A DNA stretch of 64,000 nt from Hoylesella marshii DSM 16973 = JCM 13450 (GTDB lineage: Bacteria > Bacteroidota > Bacteroidia > Bacteroidales > Bacteroidaceae), in the NCBI RefSeq assembly GCF_000146675.1, contig NZ_GL397214.1:1847081-1911080 (forward strand), in the 5' to 3' direction. Position numbers and translations under genes: made by a program. The notes under the pieces are model-generated. The model saw only the letters and a program-made list of their open reading frames with translations, was not told where the DNA came from and did no database searches. This document shows, one piece after another, positions 1 through 8,600 of this stretch. Positions within the stretch are counted from its first letter, which is position 1, and each line of letters starts with the position of its first letter.

Positions 1-19
1 ATAGTTACTTACCTGTTTC

Positions 20-442
20 GTGGCGACTGCAACCTTAGCGATGCAGGCGCAGAGTTTGAAGTATCTCACGTTCAAAACCCGTTCCGGCACAGAGAAATCC
101 ATGTCTGTGAAAGGACTGAAGATGGTCTTCACGGGTGGAAACCTTCTGGCTACGAACAAAGAGACCTCGTTAACCTTACCCTTAACCGACATGAGTGACA
201 TGACATTCACTGCCGTACCTACTGCAATTGAGGCTGTGGGTGCCGCTACCGACCTTGTAAAGGTCAATGGCAACAGCCTGTGTGTGACGGCACGTAAAGG
301 AACGGCGGTGCATATCTACACAGCCGATGGCCGCTTGATAACCGGCTTTACAGCCAACGGGAATCCCGAAGAAATGTCCCTGCAAAGCGGTGTCTATCTC
401 GTCAGCATCAATGGTAAAACCTTTAAAATCGTAGTGAAATGA
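20..442 (+). CDS. Small secreted protein with type IX-like C-terminal tail; start defective or missing
   Basis: The only start codon in frame is a GTG at 20, giving 140 aa. The codons just before it read L-L-T-C-F, which joined to V-A-T-A-T-L-A-M-Q-A-Q would form a normal signal-peptide core and cleavage site, but an in-frame TAG lies at 2-4. The beginning is therefore either mutated, frameshifted, or truly at the GTG with a stunted signal. The mature part carries the pattern seen in many Bacteroidetes secreted proteins: a short strand motif ending G-L-K-M-V-F, and a C-terminal module ending G-V-Y-L-V-S-I-N-G-K-T-F-K-I-V-V-K, which resembles type IX sorting tails. It overlaps the next gene by 4 nt (ATGA) and aligns by eye along its length with the 160-aa protein at 53474. 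Function is unknown; cell-surface or extracellular location is inferred. Confidence 0.6.
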   Translation: MATATLAMQAQSLKYLTFKTRSGTEKSMSVKGLKMVFTGGNLLATNKETSLTLPLTDMSDMTFTAVPTAIEAVGAATDLVKVNGNSLCVTARKGTAVHIYTADGRLITGFTANGNPEEMSLQSGVYLVSINGKTFKIVVK

Positions 443-2187
443 AAAAGATATTCCTCCTTCTGACTATCTGTGCCATGGCTTTTTCCGTACAAGCGCAGAA
501 TATCTTGGTGTATAAAGATTTGAGTATCAAATCCGTTCCGGCAACCATGGCCGGTACAATCGGTTTTTCTGCCGGCAAGATGTCACTGGTCGGTACCGAC
601 TACGACACGTCTCTTATCGACAGCGTGGTTGTGCGCGAAAGCAACGCACCTTTCATTCTTGGCCTTAGTAACGTAACGTTTACCTCTGTAGACGTAGACC
701 TGAAACCTCAGAATGCGAACGACTTGTATTTCATTGCTACTATTTCACGCCGTCTCCTGCGCCGGTATCACAGCAATTCGGTAAAGAAATATATGGAAAA
801 CCTGCTGGCCGACGACATGTGGAAAGGCAAAACAATGGCTCAAATCATAGGGAATATTGCCGATAAGGGCGACTATTCCAACACGGTAGAAGAGTTGCTG
901 CCGGGAGAAGAGTATGTGGCTTTCGCTATGGGAATCAATACGCAAGGGCAATTCACCACCGATACGCTCGTCGTACCTTTCCGCATGCGCACCGCTGTCT
1001 CTGAGAACACCTTCAGCGCGCAGTTCTCTAACATTTCGTACAATGGTGCTGACGTGAAGATTACTGCCACCAACAACGATACTTACTACTATACGTTCCG
1101 CTCCAAGGCATGGACATCACAGTATGCTAGCGACAAGGATTTGCTCGATGCCGTAGCAACGGAAGATGCCATGGTGATTCCTGCCTACGTGAAAAGTGGT
1201 AATATCGATGTTCCCAACGATGAAACGCTCTATACCGACCGCGACTATGAGCTGTTGATATTCGGTTATGATATGACTCATTACGTGCCTTCCACCCGTA
1301 TCTATCGCTTCGCTTTCCGCACGGCTGCTGCCGGAATAGACCCTGCCACGGTTACTTATACGAGCAAGGTCGATAAGATTGGTCCCCGAAGTGCATCCGT
1401 TTCTGTTACGCCCAGCAATGAGAAAGTGATGTATTACTGGGATTTGATTCCCGATACCGATTATCAGAAACTCCACGGCGACATGACTTCCTATGCCAAT
1501 CAGGTGCTCGACCATATAGGCCGTGCCAAGCTCGCAGACCAAGCTCTCTATCGTGGCGAAAGCGAATTCGATTACAACTACGTGCTCGACCCTGCTACGA
1601 CTTACCATATCTGGGTAGCTGCCATCTCTGAAAATGGCACGATTGTAGGCACGGTGAAGAGTGCCGGCACGCTGACCACTGCACAGGGAAAAGTGAGCAA
1701 GACAAGTGCGTCGCTGCATTTTGATAAGTTTTACGATGGAACGGCTGTCTACGATGCCCTTCACGATTCGGCACCATGGAAGTATACCGAAGATTTGAAA
1801 GGACGGGCATACGTCCCCGTGACCATGGTTAAGAGCCAATCGCCTAAACCTATGCGAACGAGAGCCATCGCGGCAACGGGCGATTTCACCGATGAAAACG
1901 ACATCACCGATGAACAAATCATTAAGGTGCTGCAAACCGAGGGCTATAATTGGGAGGGAACCATGGGTATCTCTGTGCCTTACGACGAAGATGTGACATT
2001 TATGGCCGTGGCCATGGACTCTGATGGAAACTACTCGAAAGTGTTCCGTAAGAAAGCTCGCTTCAATCCCATAAAGGCTTCTCCCATCAGTGACCTTACG
2101 GGTTCGCAAGCTCCGCCGGCAAAGGTGAAACTGTTGAAAACCATCTCTGCACCCAAGGCTTATAAACTGTTGAAAGTCAGTGAATAA
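439..2187 (+). CDS. Secreted protein with three fibronectin III-like repeats, function unknown
   Basis: 582 aa with a clear signal peptide (residues 1-19, ending V-Q-A-Q). After a short N-terminal strand module (V-Y-K-D...I-G-F) come three related beta-sandwich-like domains of roughly 110-130 residues. Each has an aromatic strand (YFIATIS, YYYTFRS, YYWDLIP) and ends with a strand motif typical of fibronectin III-like modules, such as Y-x-x-W-V-A-A-I. The C-terminus (A-P-K-A-Y-K-L-L-K-V-S-E) is not a canonical type IX tail. ATGA overlap with the preceding small protein implies translational coupling. The layout, small tail-bearing protein plus larger FN3-like protein, recurs at 51.6-55.4 kb. 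A surface adhesin or binding role is possible but not shown. A 22-bp-period array begins 13 nt after the stop. Confidence 0.75.
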   Translation: MKKIFLLLTICAMAFSVQAQNILVYKDLSIKSVPATMAGTIGFSAGKMSLVGTDYDTSLIDSVVVRESNAPFILGLSNVTFTSVDVDLKPQNANDLYFIATISRRLLRRYHSNSVKKYMENLLADDMWKGKTMAQIIGNIADKGDYSNTVEELLPGEEYVAFAMGINTQGQFTTDTLVVPFRMRTAVSENTFSAQFSNISYNGADVKITATNNDTYYYTFRSKAWTSQYASDKDLLDAVATEDAMVIPAYVKSGNIDVPNDETLYTDRDYELLIFGYDMTHYVPSTRIYRFAFRTAAAGIDPATVTYTSKVDKIGPRSASVSVTPSNEKVMYYWDLIPDTDYQKLHGDMTSYANQVLDHIGRAKLADQALYRGESEFDYNYVLDPATTYHIWVAAISENGTIVGTVKSAGTLTTAQGKVSKTSASLHFDKFYDGTAVYDALHDSAPWKYTEDLKGRAYVPVTMVKSQSPKPMRTRAIAATGDFTDENDITDEQIIKVLQTEGYNWEGTMGISVPYDEDVTFMAVAMDSDGNYSKVFRKKARFNPIKASPISDLTGSQAPPAKVKLLKTISAPKAYKLLKVSE

Positions 2188-2200
2188 GCTCTGATATTCT

Positions 2201-2280
2201 GAAAGCATAGCTTTTGCATGGTCATCGCTTAGCTTTCATCCCCTCAAAGCATAGCTTTTACATTGTGAAAGCTATGCTTC
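2201..2280. repeat. Four-unit array, 22-bp period, motif AAAGC-N3-GCTTT
   Basis: Four copies of a quasi-palindrome (AAAGC, three A/T bases, GCTTT) are spaced exactly 22 bp apart, with the AGC or CGC at 2204, 2226, 2248 and 2270. The second copy is missing its first A. Spacer bases are not conserved. The array starts just after the stop codon of the upstream gene. A second array with the same motif, copy number and period is at 35856-35936. It could be a set of protein sites on one helix face or stacked small hairpins. Confidence 0.8.
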
Positions 2281-2299
2281 TTCATTTCCATAGATAATA

Positions 2300-2460
2300 G
2301 CCCAAGGCAACGCCTTAGGTAAACGGGGATAAAAAAGATGAGCGCTGTAAGTGCGATAGACCTTTTTCTTTCATTTTCAAATAGATGTTTGATAAAGATG
2401 TGTCGCACCTACAGCGCTCCACTTGGGGAAATGCTATATACCCAGCGCTATGCGCTGGGC
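2300..2460. repeat. Repeat family A, copy 1 (nested inverted repeats)
   Basis: Order: palindrome GCCCAAGGC..CGCCTTAGGT (2300-2320), left arm GAGCGCTGTAAGTGCGA (from 2340), about 45-nt core, right arm TCGCACCTACAGCGCTC (2403-2419), palindrome CCCAGCGCTATGCGCTGGG (2441-2459). Arms pair with each other around the core. Copies follow at 2586 and 3092, and a rearranged one lies at 26.7-27.0 kb. Such GCGCTGTAGGTGCGA-type phrases are common intergenic repeats in Bacteroidetes; a link to REP-associated IS200-like transposases is only inference. Confidence 0.75.
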
Positions 2461-2585
2461 TGATATGTTGCGCTCCTTCAGAGCTTATCCCCGTTATATG
2501 AACGAGTAAAATGTACATTGGTGAAGATCACAACTACATGCCATTAATGATTGAAAATGGAGTGCTGTAAGTGCGACAGATAATA

Positions 2586-2767
2586 GCCCAAGGCATCGCC
2601 TTGGGTAGAGAGAATGCCAAGCGCTGAAACGAAGTTCGCCGTGCGAAGCAAAGGCAAAGTGCGACAGACCTTTTTATTTCATTTTCATATATATGGATGA
2701 ACGGGATGTGTCGCACCTACAGCGCTCCACTTGGGGAAATGCTATATACCCAGCGCTATGCGCTGGG
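2586..2767. repeat. Repeat family A, copy 2, left arm interrupted
   Basis: Palindrome at 2586-2606, right arm at 2709-2728 and second palindrome at 2749-2767 match copy 1 closely. The left arm is split after AGCGCTG by about 30 nt (AAACGAAGTTCGCCGTGCGA...), and then resumes AGTGCGACAG. The same intruding phrase recurs near 26931 and, reversed, near 3292-3345, so it is a sub-repeat of its own. Confidence 0.7.
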
Positions 2768-3091
2768 CTAACATGTTACGCGCTTGCAGCGCTTACATTA
2801 CACCTCACACTATTCTAATATGGTGTTGATACACCCCACAAAAATGCCTTGTCGGAACTTATTCCGTACCTCACACAATCATTTTATGACATCTATATGC
2901 CTTACAATGTGCCTCTTGCAGCGCTTATTTCTGCTGTATGAGTGAGGAGAATGTACATTGGTGGAAATCGCAACTACATGCCATTAATGATTAGAAGGTA
3001 AGCGCTGTAAGCGCGAAAGAGAATAGCCGAGGATAATGCTTTTGGTAAAGCAATGTTATAAAATGGAGCGCTGTAAGCGCGTAAGCTGTCA

Positions 3092-3251
3092 GCCCAAGGC
3101 ATCGCCTTGGGTAAACGGGGGTAAAAAAGGTGAGCGCTGTAAGTGCGATAGACCTTTTTCTTTCATTTTCAAATAGATGTTTGATAAGGATGTGTCGCAC
3201 TTACAGCGCTCCACTTGGGGAAATGCTATATACCCAGCGCTATGCGCTGGG
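3092..3251. repeat. Repeat family A, copy 3, perfect 17-bp arms
   Basis: Palindrome 3092-3112, left arm 3132-3151, right arm 3193-3212, palindrome 3233-3251. Here GAGCGCTGTAAGTGCGA pairs perfectly with TCGCACTTACAGCGCTC; copies 1 and 2 have C for T at one position of the right arm. Downstream sequence continues to an A/T-rich site into which the element at 3371-3693 is inserted. Confidence 0.75.
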
Positions 3252-3370
3252 CTAACATGTTACGCTCTTTGCTTTGCTTCCTCTTCGTGTCAGCGAACTT
3301 CGTTTCCGCTCCGCTCCGCACAGCGAACGTTCGTTTCAGCGCTTACTCTGCACCTAACCGCATTATAATA

Positions 3371-3693
3371 TACGCGAGTTCGGGATAAGGCTATCGGACT
3401 GTAAGCCCCGAGGGGGCGTAAGACCTTAGGCAGGGTGTGAAGCTCGTAAGAGCGTAATTGAAAATCGCCGGCGCAAAACGGAACGTGAAGCGGAAAGGCA
3501 ACCCCTGATAAGCATGTGCAGAAAGATGAACCCCGTGGGTGATGGAGGATGGAGGGTTAGTGTTCTGTCGCCCCTTCAGGGCTTAGACTGCGGGAATCCA
3601 CAACACAGGGGCTGCGCTATTGCTTACCCCTGTCTAAGGTCTTATGCCCCCTCGGGGCTATTGGATAAGATTTTCTTATCCCAAACTCGCGTA
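3371..3693. mobile_element. MITE-like element (family B) with 5-bp target duplication
   Basis: 323 bp bounded by TACGCGAG and CTCGCGTA. Terminal inverted repeats run about 65 nt at roughly 80% identity (GAGTTCGGGATAAGG..., AGCCCCGAGGGGGC..., AAGACCTTAGGCAGGG and their complements). It is flanked by TAATA at 3366-3370 and 3694-3698. Removing element and one TAATA restores CATTATAATATGGTATC, which exists intact near 26801-26817. There is no transposase inside; the 60-aa frame in it has no recognisable features. The element must be moved in trans if it moves at all. Confidence 0.8.
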
Positions 3694-3831
3694 TAATATG
3701 GTATCAATATGTCCTATAAAGCAACTTTGCCAGCACTTATTGTATGTCTCAAATCATCATGATACGTTCATCTTTTTTGTGATATAGTGCTCCTTTTCTT
3801 GCTTGAAAACGGGCGGAGGAAAGTAGGAATA
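3694..3831. other. Gene-free tail of the repeat block
   Basis: The remainder of the interrupted family A spacer (GGTATCAATATGTCCTATAAAGC...) followed by A/T-rich sequence up to the stop of the DUF4834 gene. A counterpart of the spacer is at 26811-26840. No gene or convincing terminator hairpin is visible. Confidence 0.5.
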
Positions 3832-4104
3832 TTATTCTTCCTTGAAGTCCACGTATTCCCCTTCGTTTTTCTTAAATATCTTTTTGTTGGCTTGCGAAGG
3901 GTCGCGTGTGTCAATGATACGTTCTTCGGTATCGGAGGTAGATGAGTTGTAACGGTGTTGGGGGTCATTGAAAGCCTCGTTCATCTGTTGCTTGAACCGG
4001 TCGGCAGCTTGGCGCATTTGATGGAAAAGTCGAAAAACGGTGACTCCACCGACGATAAGAGCGAAGAGGACACCCAAGAGAACAAGCAACAACAGGAATG
4101 CCAT
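3832..4104 (-). CDS. DUF4834-like small membrane protein
   Basis: 90 aa from the ATG at 4104; the frame is open further upstream, but that part overlaps pssA and reads as non-coding. Residues 1-22 are a strongly hydrophobic segment (MAFLLLLVLLGVLFALIVGG), followed by an amphipathic basic stretch (MRQAADRFKQQMNEAF) and a charged tail ending Y-V-D-F-K-E-E. This matches the DUF4834 family, small Bacteroidetes proteins often found next to phosphatidylserine synthase genes. It starts 14 nt after the pssA stop and is probably the last gene of the psd-pssA operon. A role in envelope or phospholipid synthesis is inferred from context only. Confidence 0.75.
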   Translation of the reverse strand: MAFLLLLVLLGVLFALIVGGVTVFRLFHQMRQAADRFKQQMNEAFNDPQHRYNSSTSDTEERIIDTRDPSQANKKIFKKNEGEYVDFKEE

Positions 4105-4117
4105 AGGACAGGGGAAA

Positions 4118-4849
4118 TTAATCTTTTGTGGGGGCGGAGCGCCGTTGGTAAAAGTCAACGGCGATGGAAAGAAATACGTAGCAAGCAATGATGAGCGCAA
4201 TGCCGCTTATCCGGAACAACAGCAGCACAGGAATGCAGAAAAGCAAGAATCCGTATTTCACCTCATTGCCTTTCCAACTCCATTGCTTGAATTTAAGTGC
4301 AAACATGGGAATCTCTGCTATCATGAGCCAACAACTCAGGCAAATGAGGAGCAGGAATGCAGGTACGACGGCCTTGGAGTTCTCCCACGACGGGGGGAAA
4401 TCTACAATGAGAGCAGCCCAGAAGAGAGCGTTGGCCGGCGTGGGGAGGCCGATGAACGACGAGGTTTGCCGTTTGTCGATATTGAACTTGGCCAATCGCA
4501 ACGCGGAAAAGACCACTAAGAAAAAGGCGAGATAGGGTATATAATTCTGTGCGGGCAATAAGGCCGCGGGATAGTTGGCTGTTGAGAGAGAGAATGCCAC
4601 CATCATTGCAGGCGCAAAACCGAATGTGAAGACATCGGCAAGGGAATCTAATTCTTTGCCCATCGGCGAAGAGACGTGCAGCAACCGCGCACTCATGCCG
4701 TCGAAAAAGTCGAATATCGCTCCGATGATAATGAAGAGCAACGCCCGTTCCATGTCGCCCGTAAAGGCAAAAGATGTGGCAATACAACCGGAGAAGAGGT
4801 TGCAGCAAGTGATGGAATTGGGAATGTGGCGGGTTATGAAGTTTGCCAT
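4118..4849 (-). CDS. pssA: CDP-diacylglycerol--serine O-phosphatidyltransferase
   Basis: 243 aa from ATG 4849 (MANFITRHIPNSITCCNLF, the usual family start). It makes phosphatidylserine from CDP-diacylglycerol and L-serine in the inner membrane. The CDP-alcohol phosphotransferase signature is complete: D-G-M-S-A-R, eight residues, G-x3-D-x3-D (D-F-F-D-G...M-G-K-E-L-D-S-L-A-D). Several hydrophobic segments surround it. It follows psd by 5 nt, so consecutive steps of phosphatidylethanolamine synthesis (serine transfer, then decarboxylation) are co-transcribed. An earlier in-frame start would overlap psd and adds a charged, non-membrane N-terminus, so it is not preferred. Confidence 0.93.
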   Translation of the reverse strand: MANFITRHIPNSITCCNLFSGCIATSFAFTGDMERALLFIIIGAIFDFFDGMSARLLHVSSPMGKELDSLADVFTFGFAPAMMVAFSLSTANYPAALLPAQNYIPYLAFFLVVFSALRLAKFNIDKRQTSSFIGLPTPANALFWAALIVDFPPSWENSKAVVPAFLLLICLSCWLMIAEIPMFALKFKQWSWKGNEVKYGFLLFCIPVLLLFRISGIALIIACYVFLSIAVDFYQRRSAPTKD

Positions 4850-4854
4850 CTTTG

Positions 4855-5547
4855 TTATTTCATTTTGGCGATGACCGTTTGATCGCCTGTCGTGCTTTGC
4901 CCCATCTGTACGCAAACTTCGGTTCCGAGGGGCAGGAATACGTCTACACGAGAGCCGAATTTGATAAAGCCGAGATGCTCGTCAATATAGCAGTCTTCGC
5001 CTTCCTTGGCATAAGTGACGATGCGTCGTGCCACGGCTCCTGCAATCTGTCGGCAAAGGATGTCGGTTCCGTCGGGCGTGGTGATGATGATGTCGGCATG
5101 TTCATTTTCTTCGCTGGCTTTTGGAAGCCATGCTTTGTAGAAATTGCCGTCTACATGTTTCACCTTTTTCACTTTCCCATTGACGGGAAACCAGTTGGCA
5201 TGGACGTTGAACAAGCTCATGAAAATAGAAATCATCAGTCTCTTTTCGTGAAAATATTCGGTTTCTTCCACCTCTTCAATCACGACCACTTTACCGTCGG
5301 CAGGTGCCACAACAATGCGGTCGTCCTCATCTTCGCTGAAGTATCTGATGGGGCATCGAAAGAAGTTTACAACTATGCCGTAGACGATTCCGGCAGTGAT
5401 GGAAAAGCCCCAAAAGGGAATTTTGCAATCAAACGACCTCCATAAAATCACTGCGATGGCAACAAACAGAAAGAGTCCGTAGAGCAATGTGTCCGTACCC
5501 TCTCTGTGGATGCGTATCTTTTTGAGTTTCTTTATATTTTCGGTCAT
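4855..5547 (-). CDS. psd: Phosphatidylserine decarboxylase (short type)
   Basis: 230 aa from ATG 5547. Phosphatidylserine is decarboxylated to phosphatidylethanolamine; the proenzyme is cleaved at a Gly-Ser bond to create a pyruvoyl group, here most likely in the F-G-S-R-V segment near the C-terminus. The N-terminus [13 protein letters not shown] followed by two hydrophobic stretches is typical of Bacteroidetes Psd. The frame is open back to a GTG at 5601, but a strong promoter at 5575-5606 lies inside that extension, so transcription begins after it. Psd is first in the psd-pssA-DUF4834 operon. Confidence 0.92.
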   Translation of the reverse strand: MTENIKKLKKIRIHREGTDTLLYGLFLFVAIAVILWRSFDCKIPFWGFSITAGIVYGIVVNFFRCPIRYFSEDEDDRIVVAPADGKVVVIEEVEETEYFHEKRLMISIFMSLFNVHANWFPVNGKVKKVKHVDGNFYKAWLPKASEENEHADIIITTPDGTDILCRQIAGAVARRIVTYAKEGEDCYIDEHLGFIKFGSRVDVFLPLGTEVCVQMGQSTTGDQTVIAKMK

Positions 5548-5574
5548 AGCAGTCTTGGTCATAATAACCGGCAG

Positions 5575-5606
5575 CAAAGGTACTTCTTTTTTGTCAATCA
5601 CCCAAA
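5575..5606 (-). promoter_or_regulatory. psd promoter
   Basis: On the minus strand TTTG (5603-5606), 20 nt, TACCTTTG (5575-5582): an exact match to the Bacteroidetes housekeeping promoter. Predicted transcription start near 5569 leaves a leader of about 20 nt before ATG 5547. Confidence 0.85.
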
Positions 5607-5622
5607 CATTTAACCTTTATAT

Positions 5623-5654
5623 TTTGGTTATATCGGGTTTTCGGAGTACCTTTA
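5623..5654 (+). promoter_or_regulatory. dnaE promoter
   Basis: TTTG (5623-5626), 20 nt, TACCTTTA (5647-5654); only the last base differs from TAnnTTTG. It is back-to-back with the psd promoter, 17 bp separating the two -33 boxes, and about 30 nt upstream of ATG 5687. Confidence 0.75.
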
Positions 5655-5686
5655 CGCCTCGTTTCAACCAGAGCAAAACCATCGTT

Positions 5687-8600
5687 ATGCAAGATTTCGT
5701 ACACCTGCACGTTCACACTTACTATTCGATTCTCGACGGACAGTCAAGCATCGAAAACCTTGTAGAAAAGGCCGTGGCCAACGGTATGAAAGGGATGGCT
5801 ATTACCGACCATGGCAACATGTTCGGCACAAAAGAGTTTTACAACTATTGCAAGGGGGTGAATGCGCGGTTGAAGGCAGAGGGTAAACCAGCTTTCAAAC
5901 CGATTATCGGTTGCGAAATGTATGTGGCACATCGTAAAAAGACCGACAAGGTGTTTGAAAAAGGCGACCGCAGCGGTTACCATCTCATCGTGTTGGCCAA
6001 GAATTACACGGGTTATAAGAATCTGATAAAGCTCGTAAGTCGGTCGTGGGTAGACGGTTTCTACATGCGGCCGCGCACCGACCGTGAGGATTTGGAACGC
6101 TTCCATGAGGGACTTATTGTGTGTTCAGCCTGTATTGCGGGAGAGGTGCCGCGGAAAATCCTCAGCGGCGATATGGAGGGTGCTCGCGAAGCAGTGGAAT
6201 GGTATCATCGGGTTTTCGGTGAAGACTACTATTTGGAGATGCAGCGACATGAGGTGAAAGACCCCCATGTGAAAGCCAATAGGGAGACATTTCCACAACA
6301 GCAACGCGCCAACAAGGTGTTGCTCACGTTAGGAAAGGAGTATGGAATCAAGGTTATCTGCACGAACGACGCGCATTTCGTAGACCAAGAGAACGCAGAA
6401 GCTCACGACCATCTGCTTTGCCTCTCGACGGGGAAGGATTTGGATGACCCGAACCGGCTGATCTATACCAAGCAGGAATGGTTTAAAACGCGAGAGGAAA
6501 TGAACGAGGTGTTTGCCGACCAGCCCGAGGCACTGACCAATACGCTCGAGATACTCGACAAGGTGGAGGTCTATAGCATTGACAGTCTGCCCATCATGCC
6601 GTTCTTTCCCATTCCCGAAAGTTTCGGAACGGAAGAAGATATACGCCGCCGCTATACGAAAGAACAACTCTTCGAGGAATTTACCCGCGACGAGAACGGC
6701 AACGAAATCCTCTCTCGCGAAGAGGCCGAGCAAAAGATTGAGAAGCTCGGAGGCTACGATAAACTCTATCGAATCAAGTTTGAGGCCGACTACTTGGCCA
6801 AATTGGCCTACGACGGTGCCAAGCCTCTCTATGGTGACCCCTTGCCCGAGGAGGTGGCCGAGCGCATCAAGTTCGAGCTTCACATCATGAAAACAATGGG
6901 TTTTCCGGGTTATTTCCTCATCGTGCAAGACTTCATCAATTCCGCCCGAAACAACCTTGGAGTACTTGTCGGACCAGGGCGCGGCTCTGCGGCAGGCTCT
7001 GTGGTGGCCTATTGTTTAGGCATTACGAAGATAGACCCTATCAAATACGACCTTCTGTTTGAGCGTTTCCTGAATCCCGACCGTATCTCCCTGCCCGATA
7101 TCGATACTGATTTCGACGACGACGGACGAGGGAAAGTGCTCGAGTGGGTGGAAGACAAATACGGCCATGACAAGGTGGCGCATATCATTACCTACGGCAC
7201 GATGGCTACGAAAAACTCTATCAAAGACGTGGCACGTGTGGAACGGTTGCCCCTCGAACAGGCCAATTACCTATGTAAGGTCATCCCCGACCGGTTGCCC
7301 GACGGCATGAAAATGAATCTGACCAATGCCATCAAGGCGGTGCCCGAGCTGCGCGAGGCCGAAGCCTCTCCCGATGAGCGACTCAGCAACACGATGAAGT
7401 ATGCAAAAATGCTTGAGGGTACGGTGCGCGGAACAGGTATCCATGCCTGCGGAACCATCATCTGCCGCGATGCCATCAGCGACTGGGTGCCCGTCTCCGT
7501 TGCCGAAGACAAAGCCGACCCGGGGCATAAGTTGCTTTGTACGCAATATGACGGTCACGTGATAGAAGAGACCGGACTTATCAAAATGGACTTCCTTGGC
7601 CTGAAAACACTCTCCATTCTTAAAGAGGCCGTCGAAAACATACGCATCTCTACGGGTGATGTTATCGATTTAGACCATATTCCCATTGACGACAAACTCA
7701 CCTATCAACTCTACTGCGAGGGGCGAACCATCGGTACGTTTCAATTTGAATCGGCCGGCATGCAGAAGTATCTGCGCGAACTACAGCCGTCGGTCTTCGA
7801 AGATTTGATAGCCATGAATGCCCTTTATCGTCCCGGCCCGATGGATTATATTCCCGACTTCATCGCCCGAAAGCGCGACAACTCGAAAATAAAATATGAC
7901 CTCCCTTGCATGGAAAAATACCTGAAAGATACCTACGGAATCACCGTCTATCAGGAACAGGTCATGCTTCTCAGCCGGCAGCTGGCCAACTTCACCCGCG
8001 GCCAGAGCGACACTTTGCGCAAAGCGATGGGAAAGAAACAAATTGACAAGATGAACCATCTTGAGGGACTCTTTTATGAAGGAGGGGCGAAAAACGGCTA
8101 CCCCAAAGAGGTGCTCAGTAAGATTTGGGAGGATTGGAAGAAGTTTGCCAGCTATGCGTTCAACAAGAGTCACGCCACATGTTACTCGTGGGTGGCTTTC
8201 CAGACGGCTTATCTCAAAGCGCATTACCCCGCCGAATACATGGCTGCCGTGATGAGCCGCAACCTCAACAACATTGCCGAAATCACCAAATTCATGGATG
8301 AATGCAAGGCCATGGGTATTTCTACCCTCGGCCCCGATGTGAATGAAAGCCGGCAGAAGTTCAGCGTGAATAAGAAAGGGGAGATTCGTTTCGGGCTCGC
8401 AGCCATTAAGGGAATGGGCGATGCTGCGGCAGATGCTATCATTGCTGAGCGTGACAAGAATGGCCCTTTCAAAGATGTCTTTGACGTGGTGCAGCGCATC
8501 AATCTCAATGCCGTGAATCGTAAAGCACTCGAAAGCCTTGTCTTGAGCGGCGGGCTCGATAGTTTCCGTATCGCCCGCGAGAGCTTCTTCGCCCCGGACA

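Noticed and set aside
1117..2208. 363-codon open frame on the minus strand
   Set aside because: Lies entirely opposite the 582-aa secreted protein, has no plausible domain or promoter, and reads as a mirror of a GC-biased gene.
2201..2280. CRISPR array
   Set aside because: Repeats are 13 bp with spacers of about 9 nt, and no cas gene is in the window.
3514..3696. 60-codon open frame inside the MITE-like element
   Set aside because: No transposase motif; it runs through the right terminal repeat and is explained by the repeat sequence.
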